64,000 nucleotides of DNA from Endotrypanum monterogeii (Eukaryota; Euglenozoa; Kinetoplastea; Trypanosomatida; Trypanosomatidae), in assembly GCA_000333855.2 (NCBI GenBank), contig CM007344.1, positions 494,048 to 558,047 on the forward strand, read 5' to 3'. The position numbers and the translations under genes are program-made. This document shows positions 29,952 through 39,300 of this stretch, one piece after another. The notes below the pieces were generated by a model. It was not told the origin of the DNA and searched no databases. It saw nothing but the letters and a program-made list of their open reading frames with translations. Each line of letters opens with the position of its first letter. The first letter of the stretch is position 1.

Positions 29952-32117
29952 TTATCGGCTTCTTTGGGGAGGAGATGAGCGGTCTCGAGACTGGGTTCGC
30001 ATGCCTCTGTCCCCTTTCGCGGCGGTCTCGGCGGATGCACAGAGAGTGCAGTGGCATAGGAACCCATAGTGGTCTTGCAGGTAACTTTGCCGCCGTGTGG
30101 TTGCACCACAGGCTTGCTCTTCAAAGTCGTCAACAACAATGTAGCTGGTGAAGAGCTGCTCACCGACCTCGATATCTCCCAGAGCCACGACAGACGCAGC
30201 TACGGGCCCCATTGTCGGCTGGAAGCAGACATTGGGCACACAACTGTGGTTCAGCTTCGTGGCAACGTCGTAGAGGGCGACACCAACGGCGTGAAGGGAT
30301 TTCGCCGAATCTGTGCTTCGCCTCGCCTCGCCATGCACTTTAGCCTCTTCCCCCTCCTCCCTGGTCCCGTAAAATAGTGTCTGCAGACGCTTGAACAGCA
30401 TGGCTGAGTCGGCTGCGTGCGTGTCTGTGGCTGCTGAGTTGCACTCAGCGTTGCCTTGCAACCACCTAGACCACAATGTGTAGATTGGGCTCACGACAAT
30501 GTACATATGCACATTTGCGTTTGTCATCCAGTATAGCTGCAGATAGATTTGAAGAGGGAAGGCTGCAGACTGCACTACAGCAAGGGCTTCAGTGACCCAC
30601 TCCTTCGTTGCACAGCAAGGATCCCACGGTGGCATCAGAGAACCGCGACAACTCCTCACCGTGACCCCCGCACTCGACAATGCTGTGTACTCCTCCGCGC
30701 AGCAGAGCAACCACCACCACGTCAGCAAGTGCCAACTGAACCTCAGAAGCGCTCGCTGCTCCATAGAGAGGAGCTGCATAGCACCCTCAGCGTAGCTCCC
30801 TAGCATGTCTTCGAGACGGTTACGAAAGGCCTGTGCAATGGTCTTCTCCAGCCACGCGACGAAGTCCTTTGGCTGGGACGTGGAGAGTCTTTGCCCAGAT
30901 GTCCAGGCCAGGGTTCGACTTAAGTGTTTGGCAAGAAGAAGAGTGAGCAGCCAAACCCGCTCGTTGCAGCGACGGGCGACAGAGTGAATCGTTGAGAGCA
31001 CATCAAGTCGGGTTGGCCACGCGACTATGCGCATGGCGACCGATGGCGGGTGTTGTGCGAACATGACGATACTATCAGCAGTGGGGTAGCGCAGCAGAAA
31101 AACGAGTGCCTCCGGTGTTGGCGAAGGTGAGTCAATCAGCGAGGGCGTATTGGAGGACACGCGATCCTCCTTTTCCTCAATCGATTGTGTGCTCACGAAT
31201 AGGGGATCACTGTGTACCGAGGTCAGCACAAACCGTTTTCCCTCTTCGGCGAGGCTGTGTGTCTCACATTCGCGAGTACAGAAATACACGCAGTGATGCC
31301 TCCCTATCACATCGACCTCTGTCACGTAGGGCTGTGAGCTTCGAGAAGTGCCAGGTGGGTTGCTTGCCATCTTTGCATCGTGGCCTGGCAAGGATACATC
31401 AGTCGATCCTTCCTCTGGCGCGCGCGCAAGATGCTGAGCATGGAGACGGCAGATCAGCTCCCACGTGGATAGGGGAGGCGTCTGCGTCCGCCCTGTGTCT
31501 TCTTCGCATATGTTTCTTGGTGGCGTAGCGCTGGGTCCCTCGTCACCGCTACATTTCAGATGCTGCAGGACCCTGTCTAACCGATCACACTCCTCTCGTA
31601 GGAACTCCACCAGCGGGGCCCCACATCCAAGACAGCACCGCACGAGTTGCAATCGCTCATCTGTCGCAGTATCTTCTCCAGACAGGAGGCTATCAAACTC
31701 TTCCCGTGTGACATTGCCAGCTGAGACAGTCGGCGCCTTGTGCCCTGATTTCCACTGCGGGGGTCTGCTCATTGCAACAAGCTCCTGTTGTATGGCCTTA
31801 TGAGCCTCTGACTGGGCAGTGGCCTCATGAGGGTAGTTGATGAAGGTTGCCTCATCCGCATCACCTCTCATCTCAGCAGGAGAGGTGTTCCACGTGCTGT
31901 AGGATTGTGCAAACACCCATGGAGTTTCACGCAGAACGAGGTCACCAGCTCTGTGGGTTCGGCTTGCGAAAGCGCCAACCCCTGTCTGTGGGTCAACACA
32001 CTTCACTTCGTATGGAGGGGCAGTTGGGGATGTGTCCAATTGTTTTTTAACGCCGCGATGAACGTGGGCAAGGAGTACTGCCTCTTCACTGGCAGGATAA
32101 CTGTCACCAGTGATCAT
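29952..32117 (-). CDS. SET-domain (SMYD-like) protein
   Basis: The protein is 721 aa from the ATG at 32117, nearly twice the usual SMYD length. The N-terminal SET half begins near residue 35 with GVGAFASRTHRAGDLVLRE, the standard SET opening. Two Cys groups (CCLGCG near 160; HHCVYFCTRECETH near 270-285) look like a divergent MYND finger embedded in the domain. A long helical insertion of ~250 residues separates it from the SET core, where KLNHSCVPNVCF near 615-625 and EVGEQLFTSYI near 645 are the cofactor and active-site elements. The post-SET cluster is GFLCHCTLC. The final ~20 residues are Arg-rich and may be dispensable. Predicted to methylate protein lysines; substrate unknown. A second, shorter SET/MYND gene lies at 9478-10617. 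Confidence 0.88.
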   Translation of the reverse strand: MITGDSYPASEEAVLLAHVHRGVKKQLDTSPTAPPYEVKCVDPQTGVGAFASRTHRAGDLVLRETPWVFAQSYSTWNTSPAEMRGDADEATFINYPHEATAQSEAHKAIQQELVAMSRPPQWKSGHKAPTVSAGNVTREEFDSLLSGEDTATDERLQLVRCCLGCGAPLVEFLREECDRLDRVLQHLKCSGDEGPSATPPRNICEEDTGRTQTPPLSTWELICRLHAQHLARAPEEGSTDVSLPGHDAKMASNPPGTSRSSQPYVTEVDVIGRHHCVYFCTRECETHSLAEEGKRFVLTSVHSDPLFVSTQSIEEKEDRVSSNTPSLIDSPSPTPEALVFLLRYPTADSIVMFAQHPPSVAMRIVAWPTRLDVLSTIHSVARRCNERVWLLTLLLAKHLSRTLAWTSGQRLSTSQPKDFVAWLEKTIAQAFRNRLEDMLGSYAEGAMQLLSMEQRALLRFSWHLLTWWWLLCCAEEYTALSSAGVTVRSCRGSLMPPWDPCCATKEWVTEALAVVQSAAFPLQIYLQLYWMTNANVHMYIVVSPIYTLWSRWLQGNAECNSAATDTHAADSAMLFKRLQTLFYGTREEGEEAKVHGEARRSTDSAKSLHAVGVALYDVATKLNHSCVPNVCFQPTMGPVAASVVALGDIEVGEQLFTSYIVVDDFEEQACGATTRRQSYLQDHYGFLCHCTLCASAETAAKGDRGMRTQSRDRSSPPQRSR

Positions 32118-32614
32118 CGTTTTGGCTGCTGCCTTTTTTTTTTTGACTCTTCAACCCTGTGCCGCAGCATAGCCCTTTAATGAATACACACAAAGACACA
32201 CCTACATATATATACAGATATATTAATAATAAAAGGACATGACCGACGGAGGGGAAGAGAAAGGGGGGGGGGAGGTGAGGGGCGTCCACACATCACGAAG
32301 ACCGCAGTGAGTCCACCATGATCTAGCTTTTATTTCTGTTCACTTATAAATCTATACATATCTAAATATATATGTGTGTGTATATATATATATGCCTTCG
32401 CACTTGCCCATTCGCAGATCGCTTTTTCATTTTTATTCGTGAACATGTTTATTTTCATGAGAATCGCTCGCATCAACCCTGTGTGCACGTCGGACCGCTG
32501 TCGCCTGCACCTTCCTCGTCCTACCACCCCGCCCCCGCCTCTGAATTTTGATTTCATCTTCGAGGTTACCCGCAAGGGAAGGGAGAGCGATACGGCAAAC
32601 CGCAGAGTAAGCCG
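32118..32614. other. Spacer, 0.5 kb
   Basis: A T-run on the plus strand (about 32134-32144), (TA)-rich sequence near 32200-32225 and 32365-32392, otherwise nothing recognisable. Confidence 0.5.
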
Positions 32615-33424
32615 TCACGCCGTGCATGCCGAAAGAAGCGTTGTAACGCAAATTTCTAGTGCATGCCACCGGAGTACCTGTGTCTTCGCTTCCTGTGTAT
32701 CGATACCAGTGCATACACGGCGCACATCAGAGCGGGTCAAGCTGCGCTGGGCGGCAAGAAGCATGGACTCGGAAATGCCATAAAAAAAAGAAATCTTTGA
32801 GAGATCCGCAAAGGAAAAGGCAGCACCGGTCCAGAAGGGATCCGTGATGTGCGCAAACGTGTGCATCTGTGCCGTCTTGTTCGTAAGCTGTACACACGCA
32901 TGAATCATGGCATCAATACCCTTGCCGTCCTGCAGCGTGGGTGCTGCTACATTGTCTGTGTCTACCGCAACGCCAGGGGATGCAGAGGGCCCTGCGTTGT
33001 TGTCAGTATCTCTGTAGATGATTACTACACTGGTTGTTTGCGGCCCGGGGGGGAGCACCTGGAGTATGCGGTCCAGGTTGTGCGTGAGGGAAAGTCCAGC
33101 GAAGATTTGACGGCTGACCGATACTCGACGGGTCGGATGGGGCTGCGACTGCGACTGCGACTGCGACGCACCCGTCGACCTTGACGCCGGCGAAGGCGCT
33201 TCTGCAAAAAGGGAGGTAAAGGTGGACGGCGTCTTCGCTGCTGCCCAGTCTACACTCGCCTCCACCCGGAACAGCGCAACAGCAAGGTGCAGTGGCGAGA
33301 TGAGAAAGGCATGATCTACGACAGCCGCATCAACATGCCGTCGCTTTAGCTCCGTGTGAATCGCTGATGCATTGGCACAGTCGTGGTAGCAGCACACGCC
33401 AAAGCTACCAATTCGCAGAGGCAT
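32615..33424 (-). CDS. CGI121: KEOPS/EKC subunit CGI121 (TPRKB)
   Basis: This is predicted to be Cgi121/TPRKB, the KEOPS subunit that binds Bud32 and tRNA during N6-threonylcarbamoyladenosine (t6A37) synthesis. The protein is 269 aa against ~175-180 for human TPRKB. Matches by eye to the family are VDHAFLISPLHLAVAL (~35-50), LSLTHNLDRILQ followed by TTSVVIIYRD (~110-140), and the C-terminal helix ALEICVTTLLSA. The extra length is a Ser/Thr/Pro/Gln insertion at ~65-105 and a loop at ~140-165. t6A modifies ANN-reading tRNAs, which include the tRNA-Ile genes at the left edge, but this is coincidence of content rather than evidence of linkage. Confidence 0.82.
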   Translation of the reverse strand: MPLRIGSFGVCCYHDCANASAIHTELKRRHVDAAVVDHAFLISPLHLAVALFRVEASVDWAAAKTPSTFTSLFAEAPSPASRSTGASQSQSQSQPHPTRRVSVSRQIFAGLSLTHNLDRILQVLPPGPQTTSVVIIYRDTDNNAGPSASPGVAVDTDNVAAPTLQDGKGIDAMIHACVQLTNKTAQMHTFAHITDPFWTGAAFSFADLSKISFFYGISESMLLAAQRSLTRSDVRRVCTGIDTQEAKTQVLRWHALEICVTTLLSACTA

Positions 33425-33495
33425 TCTTTTCTTTCTTTTCTTTATTATTCTATGGGTGGCGTGCTTGTGGGTAAGAAAGGGGAGGCGCCACTACC

Positions 33496-33496
<1 letters not shown>

Positions 33497-33519
<23 letters not shown>
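33497..33519. repeat. (TA)n microsatellite
   Basis: About eleven TA dinucleotides followed by a T-run, upstream of CGI121. Confidence 0.85.
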
Positions 33520-33526
<7 letters not shown>

Positions 33527-33600
33527 ACCTAAAGTTTCGATTATTTTGTGACGAACATTTGTGTATGTGTAGGTGGGTGGATGGGGACAACGCAGTGTAA

Positions 33601-33605
<5 letters not shown>

Positions 33606-33629
<24 letters not shown>
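33606..33629. repeat. (TA)n microsatellite
   Basis: A second TA tract about 90 bp from the one at 33497-33519. Confidence 0.85.
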
Positions 33630-33631
<2 letters not shown>

Positions 33632-34591
33632 CATGAAGGGAGAGGCAATAGTGAGACAAGTGGTGCACCATGAATAACAGGTTATTAAGGCAGATACCCA
33701 TTATCTATCCGCGCCTGGATTCGCACTGCCAGAAAACAGCAATGGCACACCGAGACCCCGACGCAAGGGAAGACGCGCCTAGGGGCTTCGATCTTGCACA
33801 AGTTCAGCCCCAAGGTAAAGGAGAAATATCGGCATTCACGTTCAAACAACTATCAAATAAAAAAAAAAAACATATTGAGAGATGTAATAAAGAAGAAGCA
33901 AAAAAAGGGGAAGACTGGGAAGGGTGTGCTAAGCTACCCAACATGAAGGCGTACTCGGAAAATAAGACACAAACACACGGAAAGAGAAGTTCAAGCAGTG
34001 CAACCTCATACTTCACTGCACTGCACACCCATCCCCTCCATATCGTCCGTCTCGCACACTTGGATGAATGGTTTCCTTGGGTGTGTATGTGTGTTCCTTG
34101 CAGGGTAGTCAAGGATGCCTTCTTTTTTACGATGAACAGTTGTCAGAAAAAGACAGACACGAAGGGACAAACGAGCAATGCCAAAGAACAGCGTGCATGT
34201 AAAAACTTGGCAATCTTGTGTTGGTGATATTTGAATTAAATGAGGAGAGAGGAGAGGAAAAAAAGGCAAAATAAATATGAACCAAGCACTAATCGAGCAC
34301 AAAAAAAAAACGGGGAGCATCGCAGACATATGTGTATATACATATGTATATATAAAGAAAAGATAAAGGAGTTTGCTGTCTATCAGGGCATACATGCATG
34401 CAAGTCGATCAACCTCCCCCTACCTCTTCCTCTTTCTAATTATCCTCACCATCCTTCCAATCCAGGCTGAGTCGAGGGGGTAAAAAATGCAAAGGTAAGA
34501 AAAGTGAAAGTGTTTAGAGGGCGAGTCCGAGGGAGGGAGGGGGGGGGACGGGGCGTGAGATGAGGGTTGGGGGGAACGGGGGGCCGATGAG

Positions 34592-34897
34592 CTAGTATGT
34601 GTGTATGTGTATGTGTGTGTGTGTGGAAAACACATGGGGACTAGAGGCCAACACGGAGCCCATCCACACGACTGAGGTGCCTATTGATAGCCCCACTATA
34701 GTTTTCACCATCTCATGAACGCTCACTGCCGGATGTGAGTTGGGCAAAAGCGTGGACAGAAGTACGTCGCTCTCGGGAAGGGGGGTGGTGAGGGAAAGGG
34801 AAACACCGGTAGCGCAGACAAGTCCAGAAGACATGGCAGATGCGTTGAGGGAATAACTTGGGGGTGCAAACACGATTGCAAGAGATTCTGGGTTCAT
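34592..34897 (-). pseudogene. Doubtful 101-aa frame with a RhoGAP-like fragment
   Basis: The frame opens with ATG only 31 nt after the ICP stop, too close for a separately trans-spliced gene, and has an in-frame TAA 27-25 nt before the ATG. Its first residues, MNPESLAIVFAP, look like the NKM..ESLAIVFAP segment near the end of RhoGAP domains, and residues ~60-75 (VHEMVKTIVGL) would fit the last helix. The end dissolves into a (TG)n microsatellite coding His/Ile/Thr. No other part of a RhoGAP domain is present. It is either a coincidental frame in the ICP 3' UTR or a decayed remnant. Confidence 0.2.
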
Positions 34898-34928
34898 CGC
34901 TCTCGCTCGTTCGCTGCTCTTTTATTTC

Positions 34929-35270
34929 TCACACCGCGCTGAGGCTCACCGTGTACCTCCGGGAATCAGGCATGGGGCCCTCGAAGCTGCGGCAGTAGAT
35001 CAGCTCCACCTTGTGTTGGCCCGAGTGCTTTGGGGTAACAGACACGTGATAGGTGCCACCAACCCCCACCATACCAGCGGATGCGAGTGCCTGCGAGTAC
35101 TTGATTTTCACGTCCATATGATCATCGCTGGATGACTCCTTGCCCACGAAGCCGACGCGCGACCATGCGTAACCGGTGGTGGGGTTGCCGGTCAAATGAA
35201 TTTCGATCGTGCTGCCCACTTTCAAGTCGATGGACTTGCCGTTATCTTCGATGGTGAGTGGTGTGTGCAT
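34929..35270 (-). CDS. ICP: Inhibitor of cysteine peptidases (chagasin family, I42)
   Basis: This is ICP/chagasin, a tight-binding reversible inhibitor of papain-family (clan CA) cysteine peptidases. The protein is 113 aa, the family's normal size, with no signal peptide, as in Leishmania ICP. The three inhibitory loops are visible: NPTTGYAW (residues ~29-36), the glycine-rich GMVGVGGTYHVSV (~66-78), and a segment near RSFEGPMPDS (~94-103). The beta-sandwich strands between them are intact. In Leishmania, ICP acts on host serine peptidase-independent cathepsin-like enzymes and on the parasite's own cysteine peptidases (family knowledge). Confidence 0.96.
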   Translation of the reverse strand: MHTPLTIEDNGKSIDLKVGSTIEIHLTGNPTTGYAWSRVGFVGKESSSDDHMDVKIKYSQALASAGMVGVGGTYHVSVTPKHSGQHKVELIYCRSFEGPMPDSRRYTVSLSAV

Positions 35271-36370
35271 CTTGATTGTGTGTGGGTTTGTTGTGTAGCG
35301 GTGGTGTGGATTCTTTTTCTGTTGCTATATGAGGGGATGGAGAGGGAGTGAGTGGGGAAGGGGTGAGCAAATGTGAAGGGGACAAGTGCAACTATGAAAT
35401 ATGGAAAAAAAAGTGATGGGAGAATGAAGGGAACAATGAGATGTCGACTTGGCACACACGACGGTGAAGGAAAATGACAAGGGGGGAGAAGGGGGCATCC
35501 ATTTGCGCATGACTGTGTGTGTGTGTGTGTGTGTGTAAGTATGAAAACATAAAATGCGAGAGCGACGATCACATCACCATTGCTCACAGCCGTGGGAGAG
35601 GAATAGGCCGAAAAATAAAAGTATATATATATTTTTTTTGTTATTTTTTTGTTTTTTTTTCGACCAAAAGCCCATATTGCCTACCATCATCATCCGCTGT
35701 AACAAGTCAACCTCACGCACACGGTCTGTCGTTAGAACCACCCGGTTCCCTGCATCACCACCTCAAGTGAGTTCCTGTGATTTGCAGTTCAGCCACCCAA
35801 GCTCAGACCCTTACTCGCTTTGTCGATCGCATCGGCGTGAACACCACTGTCATGCGCGTCGCTAAGCGGTGCCTCTCTGAGAGTGGCTCAAACCTACTCG
35901 CCAGTGCGCAGTGGCCACCAGACCTAATAAGTCCCAAAGTAGTGATGCTCAAAAAAGGGTAGGTATCACTTGAGTTACCTGGGGCTGTTCTCCAAAACAC
36001 GAGTTGTTCCCGAGACCGCTCCATGCAACCCCCATCCATAGAGGGGTGACATCAACAACGGTCAGTTGCTCGACCCTCGTTGCAGGCAATGAACTCTACA
36101 AGCAGCAGGAGTAGCTGAGCACTGGGACTACTTGACTCTCCCTTAAAGAGTGAGCACCGTCACCCACAAGGCTCTAGACTCAGGTGCGTCCCTCCCTTGC
36201 CTCCATATGCCAGGACCACCAGATCTCGAGTGAGTCAAAGGGTAGAAATGAGCACACAAAGGGAGGGGGGGGGCGCGGGTAGATAAACCCACCCCCACCC
36301 ACCATGACACCTCACCGCCGCAGTCGTCTATATAACAAGGAGGGGTAAAAAAAAAGGCATTTGTTGGCCT
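35271..36370. other. Spacer: 3' UTR of the acyl-CoA synthetase gene and ICP leader
   Basis: Near ICP it contains pyrimidine-rich sequence on the minus strand, (TG)n at 35514-35536 and a (TA)/T-run near 35620-35660. From about 35770 to 36240 it is unlike other spacers in having no simple sequence, see the separate entry. A G-run follows at about 36261-36272. Confidence 0.55.
35770..36240 (-). mobile_element. Candidate SIDER-like degenerate retroposon in a 3' UTR
   Basis: About 470 bp of balanced, high-complexity but non-coding sequence lies in the presumed 3' UTR of the acyl-CoA synthetase gene, between microsatellite-rich flanks. Length, position and strand fit Leishmania SIDER elements, ~0.55-kb extinct retroposons enriched in 3' UTRs that can destabilise mRNA. 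I cannot verify the 79-bp signature from memory, so the call rests on composition and position. Confidence 0.3.
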
Positions 36371-39300
36371 CTACCAGCCACACTTGTCCATACTCGCACC
36401 GAGAAGAGCGCGATTCTCAACGGTAAGTGGGATGTAGCCGGCTGAACGGATGGCACCGCTGTCGCTCGTCGACGGCACGCGCAACTCTTTTAGGACCGAA
36501 AGATTTGATACCAACACGTAGATGCGCACATACGGCGTTGAGGTCTCCTGTGCGTGTGTCGCACCGCCGCCACCACCCCACGCCCCCGTCGGAACTTGCG
36601 CACTAGTTGTCGAGCTTCCGTCAAACTCGTACCCCTGCCGGGCTAGCACGCCTTTCTTGTGCTTGAAGGTGGTCGTCCGTGCCTCATCGTCGAATAGAGG
36701 GGCGTTAGTAGGCTGTGTACCTAGGGGGCGGGCAGTGTGATTGTCTTCATCGTCTTCATCTGTTTCTATATCACGTATTCGCAGGAATAGAGGAATTGCG
36801 TAGGCCGGTAGAATAGCCTGGTTAGTTGTTCCATCACCGTTGTATCGAACTTCTCCCGTAAAAAAACCATACAAGTCATCCTGGAGGAATTGACGCTCCT
36901 CGGAGAGGGTGAGGGACTGCGGCCCCCGGAGGGAGCTGCTAGGGGATCGGAGGTGCAACGTCAGCATCGCCATGCCAGCCCGCCCCTCACGACCTGGTAG
37001 CTGCACACCGTACACCACTGCCTCCTGCACCCGGACGCTCGTTGTGCTGATCGATTGCAGAGCATTGGACACCTCCATCGTGCTAACGTTCTCGCCCTTC
37101 CAGCGGAAGGTGTCACCGATGCGGTCGACAAATGTGCAGAAACCCAACCGATCCATTCGAACGAGGTCACCGGAAAGAAAATAACAGTCGTTTGAGTAGG
37201 GCCAAAACACGTGACGGATTTCTTTTTTCTTCCGTGCCTGCCAGTCTTCCTCGCCATCGGCCCTCACGATCGATCGAGCCGCCGTGTTGTCGACGGTGGG
37301 GGTCCCACCGCCGTCAACCGCCACACTGTTAGACTTGTGATACCCATCGAATCGGCGAAGTGCGAAGATGTCGAAGCCGTGAACCACCTCCCCCACTACC
37401 TCGCCTACATCACCCACGGCGCAGTGCGCACAGTAGCCCGTCTTTGGGTCTCGATACACCTCCTGTGATTCCTCATCAAACTGAAGTACACGAAATGGGA
37501 AAAAGGGGATATATTGCAGACTGAGCCACTCGAACGGGAAAGGAAATCGTGGAATGTGCCCAACGATGCCTGGCATGCCGTACAGATTGAAAAGAAAAAT
37601 ATTCCCCTCGGTAGAGCTGTAGAATTCCAGTGGGTGCGCAATGTTTAAGCGGCGCATGCACTCCACCCAAATGTCTTGGCGAAGCCCATTGCCAAAAGCA
37701 TAAGGAACGCGCCAGGTGATGCGGTTCTGAGCCGCCAAAGAATCGCACTCCGTCGTCACTGACGCCACACCGACTTTTGTTGCAGCGTTGTGAGGCGTGG
37801 CCTGTATGCGGGGATGGTTGCGCTCGTACAGCACGGCGTACCGCAAGACCTCACCAATGTACTGAACAACAGTGACGTGATAGCGCTGGAGGTCATTGCG
37901 AAACTGCGAGGCACTGAACTTGGAGCGGAGAACCATGCGAGCGGTGGGCACCCTGGCGGCGAGCCGCATGCGCCGTGGGGCACAGCGACGCATTGCCGCC
38001 CAGGCGTCTTGCTGTTCTTCAAGTGCGTGAAAGAGATGCCCAAGGCAGAACACGCTGCCAACAGTGTGGTACATGGGTAGGCAGTTGTACACGGTAATGA
38101 GGGAGCGTTCACTCTCAATCGCGACGAGTTGGGCCGACGTGTACCGCCGCTGCTCAACCGCAGTCACAAAAACGTACTTCAGCCCGAGGGCTGTCGCGAA
38201 GAACTGAAGGCACCACAACCAGGCATTCATGATGGCAAACAAAGCTGCCTCGATACGGTTGCGCTTGCGGCGCGTGCTGTTCACAGAGTCAATACCAAAT
38301 ATAGCAGGTGCCACCGAGCGACAGTGGTTAGTACGCGGGACACTGGTTTCCCCGGCTTCGTCGATGTTCCGCTTTGTCACATCGAGCTCTCCGGGCGTAG
38401 GGAGGTGGGGTGTAGAGGCTGAGGGGGGGTAGCAATCCTGGTGTTGCGACACCTTGGATGCTAACACTGCCGCTGCCGCTGGGTGCGCGGAGACGTATTC
38501 TACCTCGTCCATCTGCTGTACCACTGTCTCAGCAATCTTATCACGGAAGGAAAGTAGTCGAGACAGAAATCCCGTCGCGAAAAAGCGCAGGTGGCTGAAC
38601 CGTGCGGCCTTGGGCAGACCAGTCGTGCCGGAGGTGTAGATGTAGAGGATCGGCTGTGCGTGGTGGAACCGACGGAGGACTTGGGCGAGTGTAGAGGCCA
38701 TTTTCTCTTGATATCGCTGCAGTTGCTGCCGACTCTTCATAAAGCTGGCGGCGGCGGCGTCCGGAATCACAGGGCTTTTCTTGGTGAGGTAGAGCCCCTT
38801 CAGCGCCAGCAAGGACCCCCACGACGGCGGTGGGCGGGAGAGCATGGCATGCATGAGGAAGCGAGCGCGCGAACTGCTGATGAGATAAGTATAGCGCACC
38901 TCGTCTACTGTGAATGCCGGGACGGCCTGTGCACGCATAACAAAGGGCTTCACTATATCGTAGAGATCGAGCGATGGAGTGGGTGGTGGGGTTGGAACAT
39001 CGTCGCCGAGCGCTGCGTCTGTCTCCTTCACTGACGCGGCATCACCGTAGGCTTCTGCGTTGAAGGCTCGCAGCAACTCCTTCATTTCAGCGGTCATGTT
39101 TGACGGGATAGGCTTCCCTGTAGCGTTGGAGCTGCGCCAAAGGTAAACACGTCTCACGGAGGGTGGCACGTTCAGCGTGAGCCTTGGCGTTCCATTCGGG
39201 TCGTCGGCAGCATCGTCGTGTTTTAGGTCGCAAAAAAGAAGAGGCACGTACGCAGCGTCTATCACAATCATAACGCTCCCCGAACACTCAATTGCGTGGT

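Larger units (their letters stand above)
33425..34928. other. Spacer, 1.5 kb, between ICP and CGI121
   Basis: Contains (TA)n at 33497-33519 and 33606-33629, a block of ordinary complexity at about 33680-33830, A-runs, and (TG)-rich sequence near 34597-34624. A 185-codon plus-strand frame at 33670-34227 and a 101-codon minus-strand frame at 34592-34897 lie here; only the latter has any protein-like feature and is listed separately. Confidence 0.5.

Noticed and set aside
33690..33800. Possible tRNA-like box B on the minus strand
   Set aside because: GTGCGAATCC resembles box B, but no acceptor or anticodon stem could be paired around it.
33670..34227. 185-codon plus-strand frame
   Set aside because: It opposes the direction of all other protein genes, is Lys/Ser-rich from A-runs, and shows no family feature.
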